From Martelella limonii (GTDB taxonomy: Bacteria > Pseudomonadota > Alphaproteobacteria > Rhizobiales > Rhizobiaceae): a DNA stretch of 64,000 nucleotides. A program made the translations under genes and the position numbers. The DNA is taken from NCBI RefSeq assembly GCF_013344475.1, contig NZ_JABUOU010000009.1, forward strand, positions 141,817 through 205,816, given 5' to 3'. The notes beneath the pieces are model-generated. The model saw nothing but the letters and a program-made list of their open reading frames with translations. It ran no database searches and was not told where the DNA came from. This document shows positions 54,999-63,873 of the stretch, one piece after another; position 1 is the stretch's first letter, and each line of letters opens with the position of its first letter.

Positions 54999-56507
54999 AT
55001 GCGGTCCGAATACCGTCCTTTGGGCAGGCAGAAGGCAGCAGGCGATGCAGATGCGCCCGGCATTGCCATGCCGCGCTTCCTCGACGGTCTGAAAGGCCGG
55101 ATCCTGACGCTGACCGTTGCCATCATCATGTTTGCCGAAATCGTGTTCTTCGTGCCCTCGCTTGCCAGCATGCGGCTCAGATGGCTCGATGACCGCCTGA
55201 ACACGGCTGCTGCCGCCGTGACCGTGATCGACGGCCTCCAGCCGCTGGCGCTGCCGCGCGAACTCCAGAACGACACGCTGATGGCGACCGGCACGAAGGC
55301 GATCGTGCTGCGCAAGGACGGCATGTCGCAGTTGCTCGCGATCGCCGACATGCCGCCAGAAATCAGCGCGACCTACGATCTCGACGATGTCGGCCCGGTC
55401 GAGGCGGTCATCGATGCCTTCGACGAACTGTTGTTCGGCGGCGGCAGGGCCATCCGCGTGCTCGGTCACATTGGCGACAGCGATGCGATCATCGAACTTG
55501 TGATGTCGGACGATGCGCTGCGGCATGCCCAGCTGATCTATGCGCGCAACATCTTTCTGCTCAGCATCCTGTTATCTTCCGTGACGGCGATGCTGATCTT
55601 CTTCCGTCTGAATTCGATGCTGGTGCGCCCGCTGCGTCGGCAGATCGCCAACATGCAGGCGTTTTCCGAGCATCCCGACAGACCCGAAAGCGTATTTCGC
55701 CCTTCCGAGGAGGGTGACGAACTTGCAATCGCCGGGCGTCATCTGGCGACGATGCAGAAAGAACTGCAGAAGACGCTGCGCCAGCAGCAGCGGATGGCCG
55801 AGCTCGGTCTCGCCGTCTCCAAGATCAATCACGACATGCGCAACATCCTCTCGTCCGCGCAACTGATGTCGGACCGCATTGCCGGGATCGATGACCCCGT
55901 CGTCAAGCGTGTGGCCCCGAAGCTTCTGCGCGCCATCGACCGGGCGGCGGCCTATTCGCGCTCGGTGCTGAGCTACGGGCAGGTTGCCGAAGCCGAGCCC
56001 AGCCGCCGCATGGTCGACCTCCAGCTGCTTATCAATGATGTGCACGACTATCTCGACCTGTCCGCCGATACCGCGATCGAGTGGATCAACAGGGTTCCCG
56101 AAGGGCTCTCGATCGACGCCGATCCCGAGCAGCTCTTCCGGGTGGTCTTCAACATCTGCCGCAACAGCGTGGAGGCGCTCGCCCAGCAGGCCCGGGCCGA
56201 ATCATCGCTCAACTGCCTCACCGTGTCCGCCCAGCGCCATGGCAGCGTCGTTTCGCTGACGATCGACGATACCGGGCCCGGCATGCCGCAGAAGGCGCGC
56301 GAAAACCTGTTCGCCGCCTTTCGCGGATCGGCGCGCAGCGGCGGAACGGGTCTCGGACTTGCGATCGCGCGCGAACTCGTGCTGGCTCATGGCGGTACGA
56401 TCGGGCTTGTGGAAAAGGCGGGGCAGGGCACGCTGTTCCGGATCGAAATCCCCGACAGGCCCGCGAATCTGGGGCGCTTCCGCGAAGAAAATGCGGCCGG
56501 CGGATAA
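54999..56507 (+). CDS. Membrane sensor histidine kinase
   Basis: 502 residues. TM1 is near 33-55 (ILTLTVAIIMFAEIVFFVPSL) and TM2 near 185-205, with a periplasmic sensor domain between and a HAMP-like linker (206-258). The phosphoacceptor is His278 in VSKINHDMRNILSSAQL. The ATPase domain has the N box NICRNSVEAL, G1 DDTGPGM and G2 GGTGLGLAIA. GGAG lies 7 nt before the ATG. No response regulator is adjacent, so it is an orphan kinase here; signal unknown. Confidence 0.9.
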   Translation: MRSEYRPLGRQKAAGDADAPGIAMPRFLDGLKGRILTLTVAIIMFAEIVFFVPSLASMRLRWLDDRLNTAAAAVTVIDGLQPLALPRELQNDTLMATGTKAIVLRKDGMSQLLAIADMPPEISATYDLDDVGPVEAVIDAFDELLFGGGRAIRVLGHIGDSDAIIELVMSDDALRHAQLIYARNIFLLSILLSSVTAMLIFFRLNSMLVRPLRRQIANMQAFSEHPDRPESVFRPSEEGDELAIAGRHLATMQKELQKTLRQQQRMAELGLAVSKINHDMRNILSSAQLMSDRIAGIDDPVVKRVAPKLLRAIDRAAAYSRSVLSYGQVAEAEPSRRMVDLQLLINDVHDYLDLSADTAIEWINRVPEGLSIDADPEQLFRVVFNICRNSVEALAQQARAESSLNCLTVSAQRHGSVVSLTIDDTGPGMPQKARENLFAAFRGSARSGGTGLGLAIARELVLAHGGTIGLVEKAGQGTLFRIEIPDRPANLGRFREENAAGG

Positions 56508-56654
56508 CCGTTCCACAAGGCTTCAAGCCGTGACGGCGACAACTGTTTCAGGAAAATGACAACAATTTTCCGAAATCCGCTTGCAATCCAAATCGCAAGG
56601 TTCTAGAAGCCCATTCGCACGCCGCAGACAACTTGCGGCGCCGCGAAAAGGCAA

Positions 56655-56731
56655 GCGCTCGTAGCTCAGCTGGATAGAGCACCAGACTACGAATCTGGGG
56701 GTCAGGAGTTCGAATCTCTTCGAGCGCGCCA
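56655..56731 (+). tRNA. tRNA-Arg (anticodon ACG)
   Basis: 77 nt with an encoded CCA. The acceptor stem GCGCTCG pairs with CGAGCGC, then G and CCA. The anticodon loop CTACGAA carries ACG, the arm CCAGA/TCTGG flanks it, and the T arm has GTTCGAATC. The A at position 34 is expected to be edited to inosine. Confidence 0.97.
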
Positions 56732-57024
56732 TTTTCTTCTCAACTATATTTGACCGAGGCAAAACAGAAACCGGGTTTTGCTGGCTTGCGCTTGCGGTTC
56801 GAGAGCGCATTGCCAAAGTCACCACCTTGCTGTTGATGCTTCGCCAGGCTTGTGGCTGAAGCCGATCGGGCGAGGGGATTGATGGCGCGTGCTCCGGCCT
56901 GATCCTCCATCATGCCGGCAAGCTTGAAAAACGGCGATTCGGCCTTTATCTGAGTGGCCGTGAGGACGACCTCTCCGAAGTGGTAAATTGCCGGGACGAC
57001 CCGGCGCCTGTTTTGAGGTTCCCC

Positions 57025-57462
57025 ATGCGCTCCCCTCTCGACCGTCTTCGTCACGCCCTCAGCTTCGAAATCATCGCGCTGATTCTGGTCGTCCCGCTCG
57101 GGGCGCTGGTGTTTCATATGCCGATGCAGGATATCGGCGTGGTGAGCGTCGCCAGCGCAATCCTCGCTGCACTCTGGAACATGGTCTATAATTATGCCTT
57201 CGACCGCGGCATGCAGGGCCTTTACGGCTCGACCGAAAAGGCCCTGCCTTCCCGGATCGTGCATGCCGTGTTGTTCGAACTGGGCCTGCTCGTCGTGCTG
57301 ATGCCGTTCATCGCCTGGTATCTGGGCATCTCGCTGTGGCACGCGCTGCTGATGGACGTGTCTTTCGCGCTTTTCTACATGGTCTATGCGCTCGGCTTCA
57401 ACTGGGCCTATGACGCGATCTTTCCGCTGCCGGAATGGAAGAACGCCGATTCCCGCCATTAG
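57025..57462 (+). CDS. PACE-type biocide efflux protein (BTP domain pair)
   Basis: 145 residues with four membrane helices in two similar halves, the pattern of the bacterial transmembrane pair family that includes the chlorhexidine exporter AceI. Family text includes LERL-like PLDRLRHALSFEIIALILVVPLGALVF and AALWNMVYNYAFDRG, with the repeat DVSFALFYMVYALGFNWAYDAIFP. GAGG lies 6 nt before the ATG at 57025. Substrate unknown; resistance to cationic biocides or a polyamine role are known for relatives. Confidence 0.86.
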   Translation: MRSPLDRLRHALSFEIIALILVVPLGALVFHMPMQDIGVVSVASAILAALWNMVYNYAFDRGMQGLYGSTEKALPSRIVHAVLFELGLLVVLMPFIAWYLGISLWHALLMDVSFALFYMVYALGFNWAYDAIFPLPEWKNADSRH

Positions 57463-57523
57463 CGTGTTCCCTGGGGCGTCCAGCCCGCGACAGCCGCTTG
57501 TCTAGAACCGGATCGATGGAGGT

Positions 57524-58720
57524 TCAGACGGCCTTGTTCTGCAGGCTTCTTGCAGGGGCGTCCACGATCTCGCCGTCTGTGTCGATCACGCGGTTGCGAC
57601 CGCCTCTCTTGGCGATGTAGAGGCGCGCATCTGCGCTTTTGAACAAGGCGTCCCAGTTGCAGCTTGGCCCATGCGTTGCGACGCCGAAGCTTGCCGTGAC
57701 GCGGGTTGCGAAAGTCGGAAGCCGATACTGGTGGCTTTCTACAGCAAGCCGAAGCCGTTCCGCGAATTGACGCGCGGCCTGATCGTCGGTTTCCGGCATC
57801 AGAATGGCGAACTCCTCGCCGCCCAGACGGCCGATAATATCGTGCCTGCGGGCATTCTGGCTGAGAACCATGCCCACATCTTCCAACACCGCATCGCCCA
57901 TATCGTGGCCGTAAAGGTCGTTGATGCTTTTGAAATGATCGATGTCACACAGAACAAGCGAGACAGGGGCACCGAGATCGGCCAGTTGCGTGTTGATCCG
58001 GTCGCCGAAGCCGCGCCTGTTCAGGACTCCGGTCAGGGCGTCGTAGTCGCGCTCATGCCGCACATCGCCCAGAACATCGGCAAAGGCGGCAAAAAGGAGT
58101 GTAAGCGCTAACATGGCAGCCAGAATGCCGATCGAAAACAGCATTGCCTGCCAGAACATCGTATTCGCAAAGACTTCGGCGCCCGGCGCCTTTCCGGCAC
58201 TTGAGGTCAGGATGGTTCGGGGAAAGAAGTGGAGCGAAAACAGCAGAAGGACCCAGAACAAGACCCGATCCACGCCGCGGATAGCGGCCGGTCCGCCGAG
58301 GCGAACCGCCGTCAGAAGCATGATCAGGCCATAGCCGAAATTCTGGATGTAGACCCTGGCGACAAGGTTCCGGTCGACGTAGAAATAGTACCACAGCAGG
58401 CCGGTCATGACTGCGACGACGGCAATGCAAAGCCACCATGCGAATGGCTTTCCCGCGCGGAGCAGCATGCCCTGAACGCTGAGCAACACAGCAATGGTGT
58501 AGAGTGCGCCGGAAACGAGCGTGTTCAAGCCGACATCATCCGGCCAGTAGAGAATCTGAGAGAGCGAACCCAGCGAGAACAGCAGGCAGGCAAGCGCCAG
58601 CACCGGCAGATAATGCAGACGTCTTTCGACCAGCCAGAACATGGCAAAGGCGCAACTGAATGCGAGCACGATCCCGGGACCGGTCAAAGACAGGATTGTG
58701 CGCGTTACCACGGCATCCAC
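57524..58720 (-). CDS. Membrane-anchored diguanylate cyclase (GGDEF)
   Basis: 398 residues. Six or seven hydrophobic helices form an N-terminal membrane sensor (about 1-215), followed by a GGDEF domain from DALTGVLNRRGF. The active site is GGEEF, intact. The inhibitory I-site RxxD is present as RRHD, five residues before GGEEF, so product feedback is expected. The start is a GTG at 58720. It makes cyclic di-GMP; target unknown. Confidence 0.92.
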   Translation of the reverse strand: MDAVVTRTILSLTGPGIVLAFSCAFAMFWLVERRLHYLPVLALACLLFSLGSLSQILYWPDDVGLNTLVSGALYTIAVLLSVQGMLLRAGKPFAWWLCIAVVAVMTGLLWYYFYVDRNLVARVYIQNFGYGLIMLLTAVRLGGPAAIRGVDRVLFWVLLLFSLHFFPRTILTSSAGKAPGAEVFANTMFWQAMLFSIGILAAMLALTLLFAAFADVLGDVRHERDYDALTGVLNRRGFGDRINTQLADLGAPVSLVLCDIDHFKSINDLYGHDMGDAVLEDVGMVLSQNARRHDIIGRLGGEEFAILMPETDDQAARQFAERLRLAVESHQYRLPTFATRVTASFGVATHGPSCNWDALFKSADARLYIAKRGGRNRVIDTDGEIVDAPARSLQNKAV

Positions 58721-58761
58721 CAGAGATCAGACATAACGAACAAAGGTCCTGATATTCACCA

Positions 58762-58830
58762 GCACACAAACCGGCTGGTGGAATATATCTCTAGACTGGT
58801 ATGGGTGTAGCTTACAACCTGTTTGTGTGC
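58762..58830. repeat. Inverted repeats upstream of the diguanylate cyclase gene
   Basis: GCACACAAAC (58762-58771) and GTTTGTGTGC (58821-58830) are perfect inverses. A second, nearer pair ATATTCACCAGC (58752-58763) and GCTGGTGGAATAT (58774-58786) is one base short of perfect. Both lie in the 252-bp gap 58721-58972 that must hold the cyclase promoter. They could be operators. Confidence 0.5.
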
Positions 58831-58887
58831 GCAAGGCATGCGCGTTGAAAAGCCGGCGCTGGCGACTGCCTGCGGCTCGGCCACTCC

Positions 58888-58950
58888 CGTCATTTCGATG
58901 CGTTGAAGCCTCGGCTAAGGCCTCACCCGTCCTTCCATTCCGGAATGACG
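58888..58950. repeat. Short intergenic palindromic repeat remnant
   Basis: CGTCATTTCG (58888-58897) and CGGAATGACG (58941-58950) are inverses at 9 of 10 positions, with the palindrome ATTCCGGAAT inside the right end. Sequences ending in CGTCATTCCGGAATGACG-like pairs are common small extragenic repeats in proteobacteria. This 63-bp piece differs from elements A and B. Confidence 0.5.
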
Positions 58951-58972
58951 GAGACCTTATCCGGACGTCCGG

Positions 58973-60193
58973 TCAGGAATATTCCTTCATGTCGGCGTCA
59001 ACGGCCGACTGGATGTCGTCCAGAATGTCGGGCAGCGCGCTCAGCACGCGGTTCCACCGCGGCATCAGCGGCGTCTTGTCCGGCTCCTCCAGGAAGGAGT
59101 TTCCGGCCTCGATCAGATTGGTTGCAAACAGCTCGACGGCCTGTTCTTCCTTGTGGCGGTCGGTCGAAAGACCGTTCATGCGGGCGTCATTGTGGTAGAT
59201 TTCCACGAGATCGAGCGCGGTGCGATAATAGGCCGCCTTGGTCGTGCGCAGCGTTTCCTGGGAAAAGACGACGCCATCGGTCGCAAGCTTGCGGATCACC
59301 GCCTTGCAGATATCGGTCGACATGCGCGACAGCCCCGCCTTGGCATCGTCGGCAGAAAGCGGCTGATGCTTGTGGTCATAGGCATCCGAGATATCGACCT
59401 GACAGATCGCCGTGTTTGAATAATTGCGCCAGAGTTCGGAAAGCACGCCGATTTCCAGTCCCCAGTCCCACGGAATACGAAGGTCGGGAAGGATATGGGT
59501 GCGCATCGCGAATTCGCCCGCAAGCGGATAGCGGAAGGCCTTCAGGTAATCGATGTAGGGCTGATGGCCGATGGTCTTTTCCAGCGCCAGCAGCAGCGGC
59601 GTCACCAGAAGGCGGGTCACCCGGCCATTCAGCGATCCGTCCGCGATACGGGGATAGTACCCCTTGGAGAAGACGTAAGGGAAGGCGGGGTTGGTGACAG
59701 GGTAGACCAGACGGGCCAGCATCTCGCGGGAATAGGTGACAATGTCGCAATCATGCAGCGCCACCACGGAAGAGTTGCGCGCGCCGAGCACATGGCCGAT
59801 GCAATACCAGACATTGCGGCCCTTGCCGGGTTCCTTCGGCGCAAGTGCTGCCTCATCGAGGCGTTCGTGGATCGCCTTCAGCCGCGGACCATCATTCCAG
59901 AGCACGACATGGTTCTGCGGCAGGCGGCTGAAATATTTCAGCGCATAGCGATACTGCGCCTCGTCCGCCCGGTCGAGGCCGATGATGATGTTCGAGATAT
60001 AGGGAACTTCGGAAAGGTGCTTGACGATGTTGTCGAGCGCTTCGGCTTCCAGCTCGGAAAACAGCGAGGGCAGGATCAGCGTGATGGGGCGGGTCGCCGA
60101 AAAACTGGTCAGTTCGCGTTCGACGCGATGAAGCGAACGTTCACGCAGATTATGGAGCGTTGCGACAACGCCATTTTGATGAAAGTCAGCCAA
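58973..60193 (-). CDS. Glucosyl-3-phosphoglycerate synthase-like glycosyltransferase (GpgS, GT81)
   Basis: 406 residues, GT-A fold. The LPSLFSEL opening, GKGRNVWYCIGHVLGA, the DxD-like metal site ALHDCDIVTYSREML, the GRVTRLLVTPLLLALEK stretch and PLAGEFAMR follow the GpgS pattern, as does GLEIGVLSEL with a late HKHQPLS. It would add glucose from a nucleotide sugar to 3-phosphoglycerate. The start is a TTG at 60191-60193 with GGAG 7 nt upstream. The adjacent MpgP-like phosphatase supports a glucosylglycerate (compatible solute) pathway. Mannosyl transfer is possible but less likely. Confidence 0.78.
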   Translation of the reverse strand: MADFHQNGVVATLHNLRERSLHRVERELTSFSATRPITLILPSLFSELEAEALDNIVKHLSEVPYISNIIIGLDRADEAQYRYALKYFSRLPQNHVVLWNDGPRLKAIHERLDEAALAPKEPGKGRNVWYCIGHVLGARNSSVVALHDCDIVTYSREMLARLVYPVTNPAFPYVFSKGYYPRIADGSLNGRVTRLLVTPLLLALEKTIGHQPYIDYLKAFRYPLAGEFAMRTHILPDLRIPWDWGLEIGVLSELWRNYSNTAICQVDISDAYDHKHQPLSADDAKAGLSRMSTDICKAVIRKLATDGVVFSQETLRTTKAAYYRTALDLVEIYHNDARMNGLSTDRHKEEQAVELFATNLIEAGNSFLEEPDKTPLMPRWNRVLSALPDILDDIQSAVDADMKEYS

Positions 60194-60276
60194 GGCGACG
60201 CTCCTGATTTTGTGCTTGCGGCGTCTCCGGGAATCGGGAGTGCCGATTGGGTGTCACTTCTTCGATTACGACTATA

Positions 60277-61044
60277 TTATGTGAATAATTGCAATATCAT
60301 GTCGTTCCAGCCGGCAGGGCCCGGACGGCTGGAGCGCTTGATGAAACCGGCCTTTTCGCGCGCCGAGACCGGCATCTCCGCATGCGCCGGATTGGCGATG
60401 ATGAAGCCGATATCTGCCTGCTCCAGCATCGCTGCATCATTCGGCGCATCGCCGAGCGCGACGGTCACCACCGAAGCGTCAGACTGCCCGGTGTAGCTTT
60501 TGGCGATCCGCGCCATCGCCTCGGCCTTTGATGTCTTCGGCATCAGTGTGAAGAAGCGCCCGCCCTGGACCGCCTGAAAACCGTGCTCTTCGAGAACCGC
60601 TGCAAAGGCTTCGCGTTCTTCCTCGCTTCCCGACCAGAGCCCTGGCTCGGAAAAACGGCGCTTGCGGGCAAGGCACGCATTTGCAAGCGTCATGCCTGTC
60701 TTGTCCGCCACGTCCTCGTCGCTCCAGTCGCCAAAGCCCTGATAGTGGCGGGAGAGCGCCGGATCCATCGCCGCAAGCAGGCCGCGCAGACGATCATAAA
60801 CACCGTCCTGTTCGGTGTTCCCGTCCGGCATGTTGACGATGCCTGCGCCGTTTTCGACGATCATCGGATAGTCGATGCCGATGGCGGCTGCCAGCGGGCG
60901 CATCTCCGCCTCGGTCTTGCTGCTGGCAAGAACAAGCGGAATTTCAAGCATCTTCAAACGTTCCAGCGCGGGCCGCGCGGGCTCGAAGGAATAGGTCTCG
61001 TGATCGAGCAATGTGCCGTCGAGATCGGTAAAGACGATATGCAT
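60277..61044 (-). CDS. MpgP/GpgP-like HAD-IIB phosphatase
   Basis: 255 residues. The HAD nucleophile is FTDLDGTLLDHETY, motif II is VLASSKTEAEM, and the late GDAPNDAAMLEQAD supplies the metal site. The ENGAGI motif and overall layout fit mannosyl-/glucosyl-3-phosphoglycerate phosphatases. It would remove the phosphate after the GpgS-like step. It lies 12 bp after the RlmB-like gene and 83 bp before the GpgS-like gene, all in the same direction. Confidence 0.8.
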   Translation of the reverse strand: MHIVFTDLDGTLLDHETYSFEPARPALERLKMLEIPLVLASSKTEAEMRPLAAAIGIDYPMIVENGAGIVNMPDGNTEQDGVYDRLRGLLAAMDPALSRHYQGFGDWSDEDVADKTGMTLANACLARKRRFSEPGLWSGSEEEREAFAAVLEEHGFQAVQGGRFFTLMPKTSKAEAMARIAKSYTGQSDASVVTVALGDAPNDAAMLEQADIGFIIANPAHAEMPVSAREKAGFIKRSSRPGPAGWNDMILQLFT

Positions 61045-61056
61045 CGGCGCTCTCTC

Positions 61057-61929
61057 TCAGCTGCGGGCAAGAAACTGGCGGGCGGCGTAAAGCGAGATTG
61101 CAGATGCGTTGGAGACATTGAGCGACTTGATTTCACCCGGCATGTCGAGGCGGGCGAGCGTGGTCACGGTTTCGCGCGTCTTCTGGCGCAGACCCTTGCC
61201 CTCGGCGCCAAGAACGAGCGCGATCTTCTGGCCGCTGAGGCTTTCCTCGAGTACGGCCGGCCCTTCCGAATCGAGGCCGATGGTGATGAAGCCCATCGCG
61301 TGCAGCTCTTCCAGCGCCTTCGCCAGATTGGTGATCTGGATGTAGGGAATATGTTCGAGCGCGCCGGATGCGGATTTGGCGAGCACGCCCGATTCGGCGG
61401 GGCTGTGGCGCATGGTGGTGATTACCGCGCCTGCGGCAAAGGCGACAGCCGAACGCAGGATCGCGCCGACATTGTGCGGATCGGTGACCTGGTCGAGCAC
61501 AAGGAGGAGGGGGCTTTCGTCCAGCGCATCGAGCTTGCGCACGGGCAGCGCCTCCGCCTTCAGCATCACACCCTGATGGATCGCGTCCTCGCCGAGAATG
61601 TCGTCGATCTCCTTCGGGCGGACGAATTCGACCGGCAGGCTTTCCGGCAGCTCAAGTCCGTCGGTGAGACGGGCATGTGCATTCTGGGTGATCTTCAGCG
61701 CAATCAGCCTGCGTTCCGGATTTTCAATCGCCGCGCGTACGGTGTGGAGGCCATAGAGCAGGACCTCGTTGTCCTCGACCGGCAACGGGCCGGCAGGGCC
61801 TTTCCTGCCGCGTTTTTCCGGCATTGCAGGCAATTCGCCGCGCGTGCGCTTCGCATCGCGATGGGCGCGTCTGAGTTTGGCGTAATGGGTGTCTTTGGCA
61901 GAGCCGTCGCGGTCGTGTTTTTTGGTCAT
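61057..61929 (-). CDS. rlmB: TrmH/SpoU family 23S rRNA 2-prime-O-methyltransferase (RlmB-like)
   Basis: 290 residues. A basic N-terminal extension precedes the substrate-binding domain starting LLYGLHTVRAAIENPERR. The SPOUT knot motifs are VLDQVTDPHNVGAILRSA, VLGAEGKGLRQKT and the C-terminal SLNVSNASAISLYAARQ. By family it methylates G2251 of 23S rRNA, although other SpoU members cannot be excluded. First of three same-direction genes with the glucosylglycerate pair. Confidence 0.88.
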   Translation of the reverse strand: MTKKHDRDGSAKDTHYAKLRRAHRDAKRTRGELPAMPEKRGRKGPAGPLPVEDNEVLLYGLHTVRAAIENPERRLIALKITQNAHARLTDGLELPESLPVEFVRPKEIDDILGEDAIHQGVMLKAEALPVRKLDALDESPLLLVLDQVTDPHNVGAILRSAVAFAAGAVITTMRHSPAESGVLAKSASGALEHIPYIQITNLAKALEELHAMGFITIGLDSEGPAVLEESLSGQKIALVLGAEGKGLRQKTRETVTTLARLDMPGEIKSLNVSNASAISLYAARQFLARS

Positions 61930-62149
61930 GGTCTTTTTATAGAGCGGGGGATGGCTTGCGGCTAGGTCAATTGCGCCGGTTTTGCACTGCCGCGCGCACG
62001 CTTTTCCGGCAAGATGATTTTTCAGCAGATTTTTCTGGGACGCCGTGTTGACAGAGCGTCATCCGCCGGTCATATACGCGGCGCAGATCGAAGCGCGCTG
62101 GAAACTGCAAGCGACGATCGGCGGCATGGCCGCCATCCAGGCTGGTACT

Positions 62150-62234
62150 GGAGGAGTGCGTGAGTGGTTAAAACGGACGGACTGTAAATCCGTTGACTTA
62201 GTCTACGTTGGTTCGAATCCAACCTCCTCCACCA
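62150..62234 (+). tRNA. tRNA-Tyr (anticodon GTA)
   Basis: 85 nt with encoded CCA and a long variable arm, as expected of class II tRNA-Tyr. The acceptor stem GGAGGAG pairs with CTCCTCC, then A and CCA. The anticodon stem GACGGACTGTAAATCCGT places GTA in the loop, and the T arm is GGTTCGAATCC. Confidence 0.97.
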
Positions 62235-62252
62235 CCGGGCCTGTTGAGTTCC

Positions 62253-62326
62253 GCGGGTATAGCTCAATGGTAGAGCAGCAGCCTTCCAAGCTGAATACGC
62301 GGGTTCGATTCCCGCTACCCGCTCCA
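62253..62326 (+). tRNA. tRNA-Gly (anticodon TCC)
   Basis: 74 nt with encoded CCA. The acceptor GCGGGTA pairs with TACCCGC, then T and CCA. The anticodon loop CTTCCAA carries TCC, and the T arm is GGGTTCGATTCCC. It is 18 bp from tRNA-Tyr, so they are probably processed from one transcript. Confidence 0.97.
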
Positions 62327-62501
62327 GATTTTTCGAATATTCTAGCCTTATTTGTATCGCGCCGTGGAAATTTTTAGATTTTCCACTTATGGCTGCGTAG
62401 TGGTAAGTCGCGCTTTTCTGAAGCGTCGGAGTTTCGTGGTCGTGCGTTGACCTGCAATGCATGGATTGCGACAGGGGTGGATCGCTTTCGGAGTTGAGCC
62501 G

Positions 62502-63650
62502 ATGACAATCATGCAGGGTATCATCGTGCCAGGCGGGGTCCTGATCCTGGCAGTCAGCTTTATCGTCGCTTGGCTCACCGGCGCGCGCCGTTTCTACCTT
62601 CTCGTGCTGTCTGCAGCCTATATCGCACTCGCGATCGGCTTTTGCTTGATGCTGCTGCGCGGCCGGTTCTCGGATGATCTGATCCTGCCTCTCGCAAACG
62701 GCACTTTCATCCTTTGCCAGGTGTTGCTTGGGGAGGCGCTGCTGGAGCGGCGCGGCAAGTCTTTCGGGCTCGCAGGAAACGCGATCGCCTTTGTCATTCT
62801 GCTGGCAGTCTATTGCATTCCCTATTTCCTGGCCTCCGTCGAAATCCGGACGATTGCAATCAATACGGGTCTTTTCCTGTACATGCTGATCGTCATCTCG
62901 CGATTCTGGATCCATCGTGAAGACACCATCCATGACAAGATGATATTCTGCACACTGGTGGTGCTCGGCGTGATGCATATCGTGCGGACGCTCGGCCTGC
63001 TCTACACCAACCAGATCACCGCGCCGGGCTCGATTTTCTGGCAGTTCCTGCAGATGTACAGCCTGCTTCTGGCAATGGTGCTGGCGCTCGAGGTACTGGC
63101 AGCGCACTTCGTCGAGTCGCTCAATAATCTCAACTCGCTGCGGGACAGGGATCATCTGACGGGGGTGTTGAACCGTGCAGGCTTCGACCGGGCCGTGTCG
63201 TCGTTCTATCACGAGCGGACGGACACGGTCCTCTCGCTGACGCTGCTCGATATCGATAATTTCAAGACGATCAACGACAGCCGCGGGCATCCTGCGGGAG
63301 ACCGCGTGCTGATGACCTTCGGGCAGATCCTGCTGAACCAGTCGCGTGGAACCGATGTGGTTGGCCGGATCGGCGGGGACGAATTCGCCATCTTTTCGGT
63401 CGGCCTCGACAATCTCGGGGCGCTCGCCATGGCGGAGCGGATCAGCGCGCATTTTCGAGAGAACGCGATGTCAGCGCTTGGAGGGGACACGCCGTTCACC
63501 TGCAGCGCGGGCGTTGCGACGATGCGCGTGGAGCGAGGCTATGAGGCGCTTTACGCCCTGACCGACAGCGCGCTCTACTCCGCCAAGCGCCTTGGCCGCA
63601 ACCGGGTGGTTTCCGGAAACAGGGGTCCGGGCATCGAACGTGCCGTCTAG
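62502..63650 (+). CDS. Membrane-anchored diguanylate cyclase (GGDEF), second copy type
   Basis: 382 residues. About six membrane helices (1-205) precede a GGDEF domain at DHLTGVLNRAGFDRA. The active site GGDEF is intact, and the I-site is RGTD, five residues upstream. GGAG lies 8 nt before the ATG at 62502; a longer frame from 62457 is not needed. It is similar in layout to the cyclase at 57524, but clearly divergent in sequence. 175 bp after tRNA-Gly. Confidence 0.92.
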   Translation: MTIMQGIIVPGGVLILAVSFIVAWLTGARRFYLLVLSAAYIALAIGFCLMLLRGRFSDDLILPLANGTFILCQVLLGEALLERRGKSFGLAGNAIAFVILLAVYCIPYFLASVEIRTIAINTGLFLYMLIVISRFWIHREDTIHDKMIFCTLVVLGVMHIVRTLGLLYTNQITAPGSIFWQFLQMYSLLLAMVLALEVLAAHFVESLNNLNSLRDRDHLTGVLNRAGFDRAVSSFYHERTDTVLSLTLLDIDNFKTINDSRGHPAGDRVLMTFGQILLNQSRGTDVVGRIGGDEFAIFSVGLDNLGALAMAERISAHFRENAMSALGGDTPFTCSAGVATMRVERGYEALYALTDSALYSAKRLGRNRVVSGNRGPGIERAV

Positions 63651-63873
63651 TCCGCGAGATAGTGTTTCCCGAATGAAAACAATGGAATATGGCGCGGCAC
63701 ACGTCGCGCTTCGCTTCCTTGAAAACCAAGCGCGGGCACCGGCCGGACGTAGCGCTCCCTAAGATCGGCCTCTTTCCACTTAGCTCTTGCTTATTGCGTC
63801 CGAAAGCCTTAAACGGCGGCACTAAACCGGTTCGCCGGGGCATCCGTGTTACCAGTTACAGGAAGCATTTCAC

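Noticed and set aside
56523..56825. 100-codon frame on the minus strand containing KRFELLTP-like text
   Set aside because: This is the antisense translation of tRNA-Arg, a known false protein.
62150..62326. tRNA pair as an integration site for a mobile island
   Set aside because: No integrase and no repeated tRNA 3-prime end (attachment site) is visible on either side; the neighbours are ordinary chromosomal genes.
62070..63452. 460-codon minus-strand frame containing LDSNQR and LPLSYTRG-like text
   Set aside because: Antisense of tRNA-Tyr, tRNA-Gly and the second diguanylate cyclase; classic misannotation pattern.
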